Shown: positions 1 to 8,247 of the stretch, piece by piece
How positions within the stretch are numbered: position 1 is the first letter of the stretch
How the letters are laid out: the number at the start of each line of letters is the position of its first letter
NCBI GenBank assembly: GCA_000471925.1
Contig: CP006668.1
Location: forward strand, 1,674,001 to 1,738,000
Origin: Ralstonia pickettii DTP0602
Lineage (GTDB): Bacteria; Pseudomonadota; Gammaproteobacteria; Burkholderiales; Burkholderiaceae
Length of the DNA stretch: 64,000 bases
Reading direction: 5' to 3'
The notes under the pieces: generated by a model
What the model saw: only the letters and a program-made list of their open reading frames with translations
What the model was told of the DNA's origin: nothing
The model's database searches: none
Program-made: the position numbers and the translations under genes

Positions 1-1
1 G

Positions 2-1636
2 ATGATGGAGCCGCATGCCACCGTAGCCGCCTGGCAAGGCAACAAGCTGACGGTCTGGACCTCCAACCAGATGATCGACTGGGCCCGCACCGACCTGGCC
101 ACCACGCTTGGCATCCCCAGGGAGAACGTGCGCGTTGTGTCGCCGTTTATCGGCGGCGGCTTCGGCGGCAAGCTGTTCCTGCGTGCCGATGTGCTGCTCG
201 CCGCGATCGGCGCGCGCGCGGTGCGCCGGCCGGTGAAGGTGGCGCTGACGCGCCCGCTGATGATGAACAACACCACGCACCGCCCGGCCACGATCCAGCA
301 CATTCGGCTGGGTGCGACGCTGGACGGCAAGCTCACCGCGATCGGGCATGACAGCTGGTCGGGCGACCTGCCGGGCGGCAAGCCGGAGAACGCGATCCAG
401 CAAACCCGCCTGCTCTATGCGGCGCCCAACCGGCTGAGCACGCTGCGGCTCGCGTCACTGGACCTGCCTGAAGGCAATGCCATGCGCGCGCCCGGCGAGG
501 CGCCCGGCATGATGGCGCTGGAAGTCGCGATGGACGAGATGGCGGAGAAGCTGGGCATGGACCCGATCGCCTTTCGCATCCTCAACGACACCCAGGTCGA
601 TCCGGAGAAGCCGGGACGCCCGTTCTCGCAGCGGCGCCTGGTCGACTGCCTGCGCATCGGCGCCGAGCGTTTCGGCTGGCAGGGCCGCAGCGCCAGGCCC
701 GCCGCGCGGCGCGAGGGCCAGTGGCTGGTCGGCCTGGGCGTGGCTTCGGCGTTCCGCAACAATCAGGTGATGAAGTCAGCCGCGCGGGTGCGGGTCGATG
801 GCAATGGCATCGTCACGGTGGAAACCGACATGACCGATATTGGCACCGGCAGCTACACCATCATCGCCCAGACCGCGGCGGAAATGATGGGCGTGCCGCT
901 GGACAGGGTGCTGGTGCGGCTGGGGGATTCGGATTTCCCGGTTTCGGCGGGATCGGGCGGCCAGTGGGGCGCCAACAGTTCCACCGCCGGGGTCTATGCG
1001 GCCTGCGTCAAGCTGCGCGACACGGTGGCGCAGAAGGCAGGCTTTGCCCCGCAGGAGGCGGTGTTCGACAACGGCCAGATCCGCGCCGGCGGCCGCAGCG
1101 TGCCACTGGCCAGCGTGGCGGGTGAAGGCGGCATGGTGGCGGAGGATGTGCTGGAGTTCGGCGACCTCGACAAGCGTTTCCAGCAGTCCACCTTCGGGGC
1201 GCATTTTGTTGAAGCCGCGGTCGATGCGGCCACCGGCGAGATCCGCGTGCGGCGCATGCTGGCGGTGTGTGCGGCGGGGCGGATCCTGAATCCCAAGTCG
1301 GCGCGCAGCCAGGTGATCGGCGCGATGACCATGGGCGTGGGTGCGGCGCTGATGGAGGAACTCGCGGTCGACAAGCGTGTTGGCTTCTTCGTCAACCATG
1401 ACCTGGCGGGTTATGAAGTGCCGGTGCATGGCGATATTCCGCATCAGGAGGTCATCTTCCTTGACGAGACCGATCCGGCTTCATCGCCGATGAAGGCCAA
1501 GGGTGTGGGGGAGCTGGGGATTTCGGGCGTTGGGGCGGCCGTGGCGAACGCGGTCTACAACGCTACCGGAGTGCGTGTGCGGGATTATCCGATCACGCTG
1601 GACAAGCTGATCGGGAAGATGCCGCTGGTGGTCTGA
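2..1636 (+). CDS. Molybdopterin-binding subunit of a xanthine dehydrogenase/aldehyde oxidase family enzyme (5' end outside window)
   Basis: The reading frame is open at the left edge, so only the C-terminal 544 residues or so are visible. It is the large molybdenum-cofactor subunit of a periplasmic-type aldehyde or N-heterocycle hydroxylase, most like PaoC/YagR. Visible family motifs are IGGGFGGK at about residue 50, MRAPGEAPG near residue 160 and KGVGELG near residue 498, whose Glu is the catalytic base in this family. The C-terminal segment GVRVRDYPITLDKL is typical of PaoC-like proteins. FAD and 2Fe-2S subunit genes would be expected upstream, outside the window. The substrate cannot be told from sequence. 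Family assignment is firm; the ATG at position 2 is an internal Met, not the start. Confidence 0.9.
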   Translation: MMEPHATVAAWQGNKLTVWTSNQMIDWARTDLATTLGIPRENVRVVSPFIGGGFGGKLFLRADVLLAAIGARAVRRPVKVALTRPLMMNNTTHRPATIQHIRLGATLDGKLTAIGHDSWSGDLPGGKPENAIQQTRLLYAAPNRLSTLRLASLDLPEGNAMRAPGEAPGMMALEVAMDEMAEKLGMDPIAFRILNDTQVDPEKPGRPFSQRRLVDCLRIGAERFGWQGRSARPAARREGQWLVGLGVASAFRNNQVMKSAARVRVDGNGIVTVETDMTDIGTGSYTIIAQTAAEMMGVPLDRVLVRLGDSDFPVSAGSGGQWGANSSTAGVYAACVKLRDTVAQKAGFAPQEAVFDNGQIRAGGRSVPLASVAGEGGMVAEDVLEFGDLDKRFQQSTFGAHFVEAAVDAATGEIRVRRMLAVCAAGRILNPKSARSQVIGAMTMGVGAALMEELAVDKRVGFFVNHDLAGYEVPVHGDIPHQEVIFLDETDPASSPMKAKGVGELGISGVGAAVANAVYNATGVRVRDYPITLDKLIGKMPLVV

Positions 1637-1675
1637 TGCGGCCGGCCCGACGTCGGTGCGACCTCGGGCCGGGCT

Positions 1676-2509
1676 TCAGCGGGACAGGAACACCGGCAGC
1701 GCCGCCTGGTGCAGCAACGCCCGGGTGGTGCCGCCGAGCACCAGCTCGCGCAGCCGTGCCCGGCCATAGCCACCCGCGACCAGCACGTCCGCCTGCAGGT
1801 CCATGGCCATTCGCGGCAAGACCTCGTCAGGGTTGCCGCCCGGCTCGACATGCAGGTCGGCGCTGACGCCATGACTGGCGAGCCAGTCCGCCAGGCGCAC
1901 GCCGCTGGCCCGGTCCGGCCCATCCGCGCCGCCTTCGACCACTATGATCGACACGCCAGTGGCACTGGCCAGCCAGGGCAGTGCATCAGCCACCGCCCTG
2001 GCGGCCTCGCGCCCGCCGTTCCAGGCGATGGCAACGCGGCCCGGCAGCACCGGGCAGGCACGACCGGGAATCAGCAGCACCGGCCGGCCCGCATGCAGCA
2101 GCGCGTATTCCGCGGTGCCCGCCATCGGCGCCGGAATGCCCGCGTCGCCGCCGGGCGGACCGGGCAGGATCAGGTCGGCATAGCGGCCTTCATCGGCAAG
2201 CGCCCATCCGGCTTCCGCCTCGACCACGAAATGCCGGGTCGTGACAGCAGCCGATACCTGGCGCGTTCCCTCCAGCAAGACGGCCTCATGCTCTGCGGCC
2301 AGGCGCTGCAAATGGCCGGCCGCGAGCGCGGCGTAGCTGCCGGCTTCCGCGCCGGCGCCACGGAATGGTTCGAGCTGCGTGCCGGTCGCAGTCAGCCCTA
2401 CGACACTGCCGCCGCTTTGCGCGGCCAGTCGCGCGGCGGCCTCGATGCGGGCGGCGCGGGCATGGTCTTCCCGCAGGTCGACCAGGATGGTCCGGAAGTG
2501 CATGGGCAT
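1676..2509 (-). CDS. Tandem universal stress protein (two Usp domains)
   Basis: This 277-residue protein is about twice the length of a single UspA domain. The N-terminal half begins FRTILVDLREDHARA and reaches about residue 140. The second domain starts near PGRVAIAWNGGREAARAV and ends with a G-x2-G-x9-G-T nucleotide-binding type motif in GGYGRARLRELVLGGTT (about 246-262). UspA-family proteins bind ATP or other nucleotides and support survival in stress, often at low oxygen. It lies 26 bp downstream of the Hsp20 gene on the same strand, so the two probably share the promoter carrying the FNR-like box at 3032-3045. The start could also be the Met two codons later. Confidence 0.88.
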   Translation of the reverse strand: MPMHFRTILVDLREDHARAARIEAAARLAAQSGGSVVGLTATGTQLEPFRGAGAEAGSYAALAAGHLQRLAAEHEAVLLEGTRQVSAAVTTRHFVVEAEAGWALADEGRYADLILPGPPGGDAGIPAPMAGTAEYALLHAGRPVLLIPGRACPVLPGRVAIAWNGGREAARAVADALPWLASATGVSIIVVEGGADGPDRASGVRLADWLASHGVSADLHVEPGGNPDEVLPRMAMDLQADVLVAGGYGRARLRELVLGGTTRALLHQAALPVFLSR

Positions 2510-2535
2510 GGCGTGATCCTGTGCGTGGCGGTCCG

Positions 2536-2955
2536 CTAGCGGACGTTGATGGTCTTCTGTGGCGTGGCTTGCTTCTTGGGCAGCACCAGGCGCAGCACGC
2601 CGTTTTCATAGACCGCGTCGACCTTGTCCTCGTCGACGTCGGTATCCAGCGCAAAGGCGCGCCGCATCGTGCCGCGGTAGCGTTCGCGGCGGATCACGCG
2701 CTCGCCCTCCTTCTCTTCGCTGGAGCGCTCGACCCTGGCGGAAATCACCACCGTCCCCCGCTCCACCGACACCTCGATATCCTCCTTCCTCGCCCCGGGG
2801 ATCTCCGCCGTCACCGTATAGTCCCGCTCGGTCTCGCTGACGTCCACCTTGATGCCCCCACCGCCTTCGGCCGCGCCGCGCAGCGTGCGCAGCACTCCCT
2901 GGAGCATGTCGCCGATGGGTTCGATGGAGAACGGGTCGTACCTGTTGCTGCCCAT
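2536..2955 (-). CDS. Small heat shock protein, Hsp20/alpha-crystallin family
   Basis: A 139-residue ATP-independent holdase chaperone. The start MGSNRYDPFS was chosen because an AAGGAGG ribosome-binding site precedes it; a longer open frame upstream has no such signal. The alpha-crystallin domain runs from about residue 40 (VDVSETERDYTV) through the edge-strand segment AEIPGARKEDIEV, and ends with the conserved YENGVLRLVLPK. The C-terminal tail is short and lacks an obvious I-x-I motif apart from TINVR. It is first in a minus-strand pair with the tandem Usp gene and divergent from another Usp gene; such Hsp20/Usp groupings are typical of oxygen-limitation clusters in Burkholderiales. Confidence 0.92.
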   Translation of the reverse strand: MGSNRYDPFSIEPIGDMLQGVLRTLRGAAEGGGGIKVDVSETERDYTVTAEIPGARKEDIEVSVERGTVVISARVERSSEEKEGERVIRRERYRGTMRRAFALDTDVDEDKVDAVYENGVLRLVLPKKQATPQKTINVR

Positions 2956-3031
2956 GATGCCTCCTTGCTCTGGCGATTGCCGCCCGGCACTTGCAGGTGA
3001 GTCCATCGTGACACGGCCGGCCGGCATGGAT

Positions 3032-3045
3032 TTGCGCCGCGTCAA
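3032..3045 (-). promoter_or_regulatory. FNR/Anr-like box for hsp20-usp
   Basis: TTGCG-CCGC-GTCAA matches the FNR/Anr consensus TTGAT-N4-ATCAA in its outer and right-hand bases, with deviations in the left half. It lies 77-90 bp before the Hsp20 start. Read on its own it would be weak; its identical N4 core and right arm to the better box at 3274 make it more credible. Confidence 0.45.
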
Positions 3046-3273
3046 CGATGCCTGGGGACGCGCGCCTGCGCAACGGCAACGCCACCCGGCAACGTCCCTG
3101 CCAGTTCGACCGGCGCGCAGGTGGCGACGTTCTGCCCCGCACGTGCAGCCCTGCCCTGGCGGGTGATCAGTGCGGGCTGCAGCACCAAGGCGCGCATCAG
3201 GGTCCGCCGCCGCCACTTCCAGACCCCCGGCAACGGTTCGCGAAGAAACCCAGCACGATTTGCCTGCGCCGGG

Positions 3274-3287
3274 TTGATCCGCGTCAA
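3274..3287 (+). promoter_or_regulatory. FNR/Anr box upstream of uspA-like gene
   Basis: TTGAT-CCGC-GTCAA differs from the FNR/Anr consensus TTGAT-N4-ATCAA at a single position. It is centred about 92 bp before the ATG at 3372. This spacing would suit activation by an oxygen-sensing Crp/FNR-family regulator if transcription starts some 40 bp downstream. No start site was mapped. Confidence 0.65.
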
Positions 3288-3371
3288 GCCCATATCGCTG
3301 CCACCGGCTACGCTAACTGCAACGAATCGCAACAGAAATTCGTCGCCAGTTGCCCCCTCAGGAGACACACC

Positions 3372-3827
3372 ATGTACCAGCGCATCCTGCTCGCCGTGGA
3401 CGGCAGCCGCTCGTCCGACCTGGCCCTGAGCCAGGCCGTCATCATCGCCCGGGCCACGGGTGCCGAAGTCAAGGTGCTGTACGTGGTGGACGATTCCGAT
3501 GTCTACTTCGAGGCCAGTTATTTCGACCCGCGCGAGCTGGTCGAAAACCTCATCGCCCATGGCCGCAAGGCGTTGGAGGCCGCCACGGCCCGCCTGGGCG
3601 AGGCCGGTATCCGCAGCATCACGCAACTGGACGAGAAGCCGGTGGCGCCGGGGCGGATCTCGGCGACCATCGTCACCGAAGCCGATGCCTGGAATGCCGA
3701 CCTGATCGTCATGGGCACCCACGGCCGGCGCGGCGTCAGGCGCCTGCTGATGGGCAGCGTGTCCGAAGGCGTACTTGCCAGGGCCAGCAAGCCAGTGCTG
3801 CTGATCCGCAGCGAGACCGAAGGCTGA
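3372..3827 (+). CDS. Universal stress protein, UspA family (single domain)
   Basis: A 151-residue single-domain Usp. It begins MYQRILLAVDGSRSSDLAL and carries the ATP-binding motif G-x2-G-x9-G-S in MGTHGRRGVRRLLMGSVSE near residues 117-135, followed by KPVLLIRS. A GGAGA ribosome-binding site precedes the ATG by a few bases; the open frame extends further upstream but without protein-like sequence. It is driven by the region containing the FNR-like box at 3274 and is followed, after 114 bp, by the phosphoribosyltransferase fusion, so it is likely part of the low-oxygen stress response. Confidence 0.92.
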   Translation: MYQRILLAVDGSRSSDLALSQAVIIARATGAEVKVLYVVDDSDVYFEASYFDPRELVENLIAHGRKALEAATARLGEAGIRSITQLDEKPVAPGRISATIVTEADAWNADLIVMGTHGRRGVRRLLMGSVSEGVLARASKPVLLIRSETEG

Positions 3828-3941
3828 CGGCAAGCCGGGACCGCCTGCCCGGCTCCGACCGTATATCACTGCGTATTTCCTGGCCCGGCCCGTCTGGCCT
3901 GGCTGCGGCCTCTCCCTCCGCCACCTTCTTCGCTGATTTCC

Positions 3942-5267
3942 ATGAGCCGTTACCAGACGCGTTTCCAGACCCGCGAGCATGCCGGCACGGAGCTGGCCGG
4001 GGCCTTGCGCGCCTACCGGGGCACCGGCGCCCTGGTGCTGGCGATACCGCGCGGCGGGGTGCCGGTCGGGCGCATCGTCGCCGATACGCTGGGTGCCGAC
4101 TTTGACCTGGCGATGGCGCGCAGAATCGCACCCGGCGTGGCCCTGGACGATGCCGGCGCAACCTGGCGCACCGGCGAAGGCGATTCCTGCGGCGAAGCGG
4201 ACGAGCGGCGCGACGCCCTGTTCGACGAGCTGCGCCGCCAGCGAGCGGTCTATACGCCGCTGCGGCAGCACTGCGACCCGCACGCTCGCGTGGTGATCGT
4301 GGTCGACGACGGGCTGGTCAGCGGCGCCACCATGTATGCCGCGCTGGCACGCCTGCGCAAGCGCTATCCGGCGCGCATCGTCTGCGCGCTGCCGGTGGCC
4401 GCCAGGGCCGGGCTGGAACGGATCCGCGCGCTGGCCGACGAAGTTGTCTGCCTGGACACGCCGGAGCGCATCGCCAGCCTCGCGCACTACTATCGGGAGT
4501 TCCAGCTGGTGAGCGACGACCGGGTCAGGCAACTGCTGGCCAGGACGCCCGCCCAGGCCGGCCCGGGCGCCGGGCAACGGGCGGGCGCCGGCTTGCCATC
4601 GCTCAGCGCGGCCGTGCAGGTCCCGTATGGCAGCGGCTGGCTGCCGGCCATGCTCGAATCCGGCCCCGATCCGCTGGGCGTCGTGCTGATGGTCTATGCG
4701 GGCGGGGCGCAGCGCCGCGCCGCGCGCAGCCACTACCTGGCGCGCAAGCTGCGGGCCAGGGGCTTCGCCACCATGCTGGTCGACCTGCGCCCGGACAGCC
4801 GCGTCGACGACGCCACGGCTTCCGAGCTGGACGACCTGGCGGCGCGGCTGCGCCAGACGCTGGACTTCCTGCGCGCACGCACGCCCTTTGCCAGCTTGCC
4901 GGCGGGCTTGCTCAGTACCGGCAGCGCCGCCGCGGCAGCGGCCCGCGAAGCCGCGGTCAACCCGGACCGGCTCGCGGCCATGGCCTTTGTCGCGGGGCGC
5001 GCGGACCTGTCCGGCGACGCAGCCCTGCGAGAGCTTGAAACACCGGTCTTGCTGATGTGCGCCAGCGGCGACCCGGAGAGCATCCGCGTCAACGACCTGG
5101 CTTTCGGGCAGATGCGCGGCCCGCGGCAGTTGCGGCTGATCCCGACCAACGGCCGCAGCTTCGAAGACCGCCCGGCGCTGGCGAGCATCGCCAGCCTGAC
5201 GGCGGACTGGTTCGAACAGCTACTGCCTGCGGCCCCACCCGCCGTGCTCGCCTACGACGCGCACTGA
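3942..5267 (+). CDS. Phosphoribosyltransferase fused to a degenerate alpha/beta-hydrolase domain
   Basis: The 441-residue protein has two parts. Residues 1-210 are a type I phosphoribosyltransferase: IPRGGVPVG near 35-43 and the PRPP loop VIVVDDGLVSGATM at about 118-131. Residues from about 225 onward resemble a dienelactone-hydrolase-like domain, with LLSTGSAAAAAA in the nucleophile region and VLLMCASGD for the acid. Where relatives typically have a catalytic His (usually GATHLFEEPGAL), this protein reads TNGRSFEDRPAL, so the His is missing. Such fusions occur beside Usp and Hsp20 genes in oxygen-limitation clusters. The reaction is unknown. The start is the first ATG of the conserved frame. 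Confidence 0.82.
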   Translation: MSRYQTRFQTREHAGTELAGALRAYRGTGALVLAIPRGGVPVGRIVADTLGADFDLAMARRIAPGVALDDAGATWRTGEGDSCGEADERRDALFDELRRQRAVYTPLRQHCDPHARVVIVVDDGLVSGATMYAALARLRKRYPARIVCALPVAARAGLERIRALADEVVCLDTPERIASLAHYYREFQLVSDDRVRQLLARTPAQAGPGAGQRAGAGLPSLSAAVQVPYGSGWLPAMLESGPDPLGVVLMVYAGGAQRRAARSHYLARKLRARGFATMLVDLRPDSRVDDATASELDDLAARLRQTLDFLRARTPFASLPAGLLSTGSAAAAAAREAAVNPDRLAAMAFVAGRADLSGDAALRELETPVLLMCASGDPESIRVNDLAFGQMRGPRQLRLIPTNGRSFEDRPALASIASLTADWFEQLLPAAPPAVLAYDAH

Positions 5268-5322
5268 AGCGCCCTGCGCTTGCGCCGGCGGTGAACTGGC
5301 CGGCTGTCGATCATCGTCGTTG

Positions 5323-6465
5323 CTACGGCTTCGAATAGAGCCCGCGGCGTACATTGACCGCCTCGCTAAGCATGTCCAGCACTGCCACCGAATCGTCCCA
5401 CCCGATGCAGGCATCGGTGATGCTCTGTCCGTAGGTCAATGCAGACGGATTGTGCTCGCCCGGGGTGAACTTCTGCGCGCCGGGGAGCAGATTGCTCTCG
5501 ACCATGACCCCGAAGATGGCTCGATTGCCGCTGCCTATCTGTTGCGCAACGTCGCGCGCGACATCGATCTGCCGCTGGTGCTGCTTGCTGCTGTTGGCGT
5601 GGCTGAAATCCACCATCAGCGAGTTGCCGAGCCCGGCCGCTTCCAGTTCCCGGCAGGCGGCCGCCACGGAATCCGCATCGTAGTTCGGGGCCTTGCCCCC
5701 GCGGAGAATGACATGGCAGTCCGGGTTGCCCTTGGTGTGTACCGTCGCCACCTGCCCGTTCTTGTGCACCCCCAGGAAGTGGTGCGGACGCGAGGCGGCC
5801 TGAATGGCGTCGATGGCGATCTTGATATTCCCGTCAGTGCCATTCTTGAAGCCGATCGGCGCCGAAATGCCAGAAGCCAGCTCGCGGTGCACCTGGCTCT
5901 CGGTGGTGCGGGCACCAATCGCGCCCCAGCAGATCAGGTCGCCGATGTACTGCGGCGAGATCACGTCCAGGAACTCGCCGGCCGCCGGCAAGCCGAGGCG
6001 GTTGATGTCGACGAGCAGGCTGCGCGCAATGCGCAGGCCCTCGTCGATGCGGAAGCTCTCATCCAGATAGGGGTCGTTGATCAGCCCTTTCCAGCCCACG
6101 GTGGTACGGGGCTTCTCGAAGTACACACGCATCACGATCTCCAGCGACTCGGCGTAGCGCTGCCGCTGCGCCATCAAGCGCCGCGCGTACTCGAGTGCAG
6201 CTTGCGGGTCGTGGATCGAGCAAGGTCCCATGATCACAAGCAGCCGGTCGTCCTTGCCGTGCTGCATGCGCGCGATGCGCTGGCGCGTCTGGGTGACCAG
6301 GGATTCGACAGGCGTGTTCCGGATGGGGAAGAAACGGATCAGGTGTTCAGGCGGGGGCAGTGGAATGATGTCATCGACGCGCGCGTCGTCGGTCACGCTA
6401 GTGCGGTCCGGCGGCGTCTGCCAACCCTCGGCAATGGTGGGCGGTGATTTCTGTGGACCATTCAT
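5323..6465 (-). CDS. aroG: 3-deoxy-7-phosphoheptulonate (DAHP) synthase, class I AroG/AroF type
   Basis: This 380-residue cytosolic enzyme condenses phosphoenolpyruvate and erythrose 4-phosphate, the first step of the shikimate pathway. Diagnostic segments are GPCSIHD (80-86, metal-binding Cys), the central GFKNGTDGN, VHTKGNPDCHVILRGG and VDFSHANSSKQ, with E-S-N-L near the C-terminus. The length is close to other class I enzymes (about 350 residues) with a short N-terminal extension. The ATG follows an AGGAG-like site. An intrinsic terminator ends only about 24 bp before the start, on the same strand; it either closes the upstream glycosyltransferase transcript or acts as an attenuator. Which aromatic amino acid inhibits this isozyme cannot be read from the sequence. 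Confidence 0.96.
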   Translation of the reverse strand: MNGPQKSPPTIAEGWQTPPDRTSVTDDARVDDIIPLPPPEHLIRFFPIRNTPVESLVTQTRQRIARMQHGKDDRLLVIMGPCSIHDPQAALEYARRLMAQRQRYAESLEIVMRVYFEKPRTTVGWKGLINDPYLDESFRIDEGLRIARSLLVDINRLGLPAAGEFLDVISPQYIGDLICWGAIGARTTESQVHRELASGISAPIGFKNGTDGNIKIAIDAIQAASRPHHFLGVHKNGQVATVHTKGNPDCHVILRGGKAPNYDADSVAAACRELEAAGLGNSLMVDFSHANSSKQHQRQIDVARDVAQQIGSGNRAIFGVMVESNLLPGAQKFTPGEHNPSALTYGQSITDACIGWDDSVAVLDMLSEAVNVRRGLYSKP

Positions 6466-6489
6466 GGCTGGCTCCTGGGGAACTGGGAT

Positions 6490-6517
6490 AAAAAAATCTC
6501 CGGCGGATGCCGGAGAT
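6490..6517 (-). terminator. Intrinsic terminator (or attenuator) just upstream of aroG
   Basis: On the minus strand a perfect 9-bp stem ATCTCCGGC / GCCGGAGAT with a 4-base loop is followed by seven U residues. It lies 66 bp after the end of the glycosyltransferase gene and about 24 bp before the aroG start. No leader peptide rich in Phe, Tyr or Trp codons was found between the two genes. Confidence 0.85.
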
Positions 6518-6582
6518 CCAGGTTCGGTTGCGCTACTTTAATCCATGCGCGGCCCTCTCGTCCGCCGGGGCGGCGCGAGACA

Positions 6583-7827
6583 CTAGGTTGACCTGGCTCC
6601 ACATGCTTCGTCCAGCACGGCAGCCAGGCGCTGCGCCAGGTACTGGAAGCTGTGGTTGCGTTCGACGTACTCCCGCCCAGCGCGCCCCATGCGCTCGCGG
6701 GCCTCGAGCGGCGCTGCGGCGATGCTGATGATGGCGTCGGCCAGTGCCTCGGGCTGCTCCGCGCCCACCGTCAGTCCCGCCGCCGAGTCGGCCACCGGAT
6801 TGTTGGCGGCATTGGAGGCGATGACGATTGGGCGTTCCGCAGCCAGGTAGTCGAACAGCTTGTTCATGCTGATGCCGTACCGGTACAGCTGAGGCAGGTC
6901 GCGCACGGCGATGACAAAGGCATCCGCCTCCATCGCCACGGCCGGGATGCGGCATTTCGGCACCGGCGGCTCAAAGCTGACATTGCTCAGGCCGAGCTCC
7001 CGCGCCTGCGCCATCAGCGCAGACTTCAGCTGGCCATCCCCCACCATGCGCAGGGTGATGTGCCGCCCCTCCGGCCGCTGTTGCACCAGCTTCATCGCCT
7101 GCAGCACGTTGTCCAGGCCGTTGGCCTGCCCGTGGGCGCCGAAATACATCAGCGTGAAACGCCCGGACGGCTCCCCGGTGCGCGCCGGTGGCGGCGGGAA
7201 CAGCGACAGGTCCACGCCATTGGGTATCCAGGTGATGCGCTCCTTCGGGATGCCGAGCGGCGTGATGTACTCCCACGCGTGCGGCAGCAGCACGACGATG
7301 CGATCGGCGCGCCGGTACAGCCACGCCTCCAGCTTGCGCAGCGCCCAGGTCAGGAATTCCCCTTCACGCAGGCGGCCCATGTCCACCAGTGTCTGCGGCC
7401 ACAGGTCGCGCACCTCGAACACGAATGGGACCTTGAAGCGGCGCGCCAGCAGGGCGCCCGCCGCCGCGGCCAAGGGATGCACGCTGGAACCGATCACCAC
7501 GTCCGGGCGCGCCAGGCCGCGCGTGGTCCGCCGACGCAATGCGCGCCAGCTGTAGGCCAGCATGTTCAGGATGCGGCCGGCGCCATTGCCCTGGTATATC
7601 GGCGTGCGCACCCAGAGGAAGGGCACATCGCGAATACGGTCAAGGCGCGACAACTCACCTGCCGCCAGCGGCCGCTCTTCGCTGCCGACTGAGTTGGCGT
7701 TGGCCGCGATGACGGTCGCCTGCCAGCCAGACGAGCCCAGGTGCTCCGCGAGATGGAAGTGTCTCGTGCCGCCTGTGCCGCTGTTGGGTTCCTTGGCATA
7801 GTGATTGAGAATCCAGACGTGTTTCAT
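6583..7827 (-). CDS. Glycosyltransferase family 4 (WbuB-like)
   Basis: A 414-residue GT-B fold retaining glycosyltransferase. The N-terminal domain opens HVWILNHYAKEP, a start typical of WbuB-like enzymes, with a glycine-rich GTGGTRHFHLAE segment. The C-terminal half has the donor-binding region RFTLMYFGAHGQANGLDNVL and the E-x7-E-like area around GISMNKLFDYLAAERPIV (about 322-339). It probably adds a sugar to the lipid-linked repeat unit of the polysaccharide made by this locus; the sugar cannot be predicted. It is alone on the minus strand at the left edge of the locus, separated from the duplicated region by a 420-bp gap, and ends just before the terminator at 6490-6517. Confidence 0.9.
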   Translation of the reverse strand: MKHVWILNHYAKEPNSGTGGTRHFHLAEHLGSSGWQATVIAANANSVGSEERPLAAGELSRLDRIRDVPFLWVRTPIYQGNGAGRILNMLAYSWRALRRRTTRGLARPDVVIGSSVHPLAAAAGALLARRFKVPFVFEVRDLWPQTLVDMGRLREGEFLTWALRKLEAWLYRRADRIVVLLPHAWEYITPLGIPKERITWIPNGVDLSLFPPPPARTGEPSGRFTLMYFGAHGQANGLDNVLQAMKLVQQRPEGRHITLRMVGDGQLKSALMAQARELGLSNVSFEPPVPKCRIPAVAMEADAFVIAVRDLPQLYRYGISMNKLFDYLAAERPIVIASNAANNPVADSAAGLTVGAEQPEALADAIISIAAAPLEARERMGRAGREYVERNHSFQYLAQRLAAVLDEACGARST

Positions 7828-8247
7828 GGATGGGCCCGATCGTTGGATGCTGGCGCAGATGTCATCGGCAGGCTTCGTCCAGTTGGACTCTCCCGGGGGT
7901 CTGGTGGGTCATCAGGGCAATGTGGGCTCGTCAAGAACGGCTCCGTGGCGCGACCGCTTGTCGGCGCACAAGGCAATGGTCACGGCCGGATGCTGAAACA
8001 CTCTGCCGTCATCGGCTGCGTACTTCTTCAATCCAACCGACTACATCTAATCAAAGTCTGCCGCAATTGGAAAGTCCATAGCGTGGCCCGGCCCACACTC
8101 CGACGCGGCACCGTAGCGGCCTCAAGACAGCTGTTCGGCAGCTCAACGTATTCGCTTTGCGTTCGGCGTCGCACCCAACGCCATTGCGAGCGCAGTACCG
8201 AGTCCGGATAATTTTCCCAACCGCGTATTCACTCTGGAATTCTCTGA
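7828..8247. promoter_or_regulatory. Intergenic region between divergent glycosyltransferase and deacetylase
   Basis: This 420-bp gap contains no credible gene. It carries a 58-bp element (8043-8100) shared in diverged form with two other sites in the locus. The stretch at about 8168-8220, just before the deacetylase, resembles 12478-12531 in front of a deacetylase remnant, so it is probably the deacetylase promoter or leader. Confidence 0.45.
8043..8100 (+). repeat. Conserved element, diverged copy (E1)
   Basis: The 13-mer CATCTAATCAAAG, then TGCCGC, and further on GCGTG-x-CCC-x-GC-x-CACACT match the elements at 11393-11450 and 18937-18994. The copy contains TAGCGTG, which agrees with the right part of the ops sequence GGCGGTAGCGTG, but the left part does not match. 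Confidence 0.5.

Larger units (their letters stand above)
2956..3371. promoter_or_regulatory. Divergent promoter region between Hsp20 and UspA genes
   Basis: This 416-bp stretch has no credible gene. It holds two FNR/Anr-like sites, listed separately, one on each side. A short-range GC-rich open frame crosses it on the minus strand, but its codon pattern does not resemble a protein. Confidence 0.55.

Noticed and set aside
3042..4733. Open frame of 563 codons on the minus strand opposite the Usp and phosphoribosyltransferase genes
   Set aside because: It mirrors real genes on the plus strand, is rich in His, Gln, Arg and Gly, and has no domain or export signal. Such frames are expected opposite high-GC genes.
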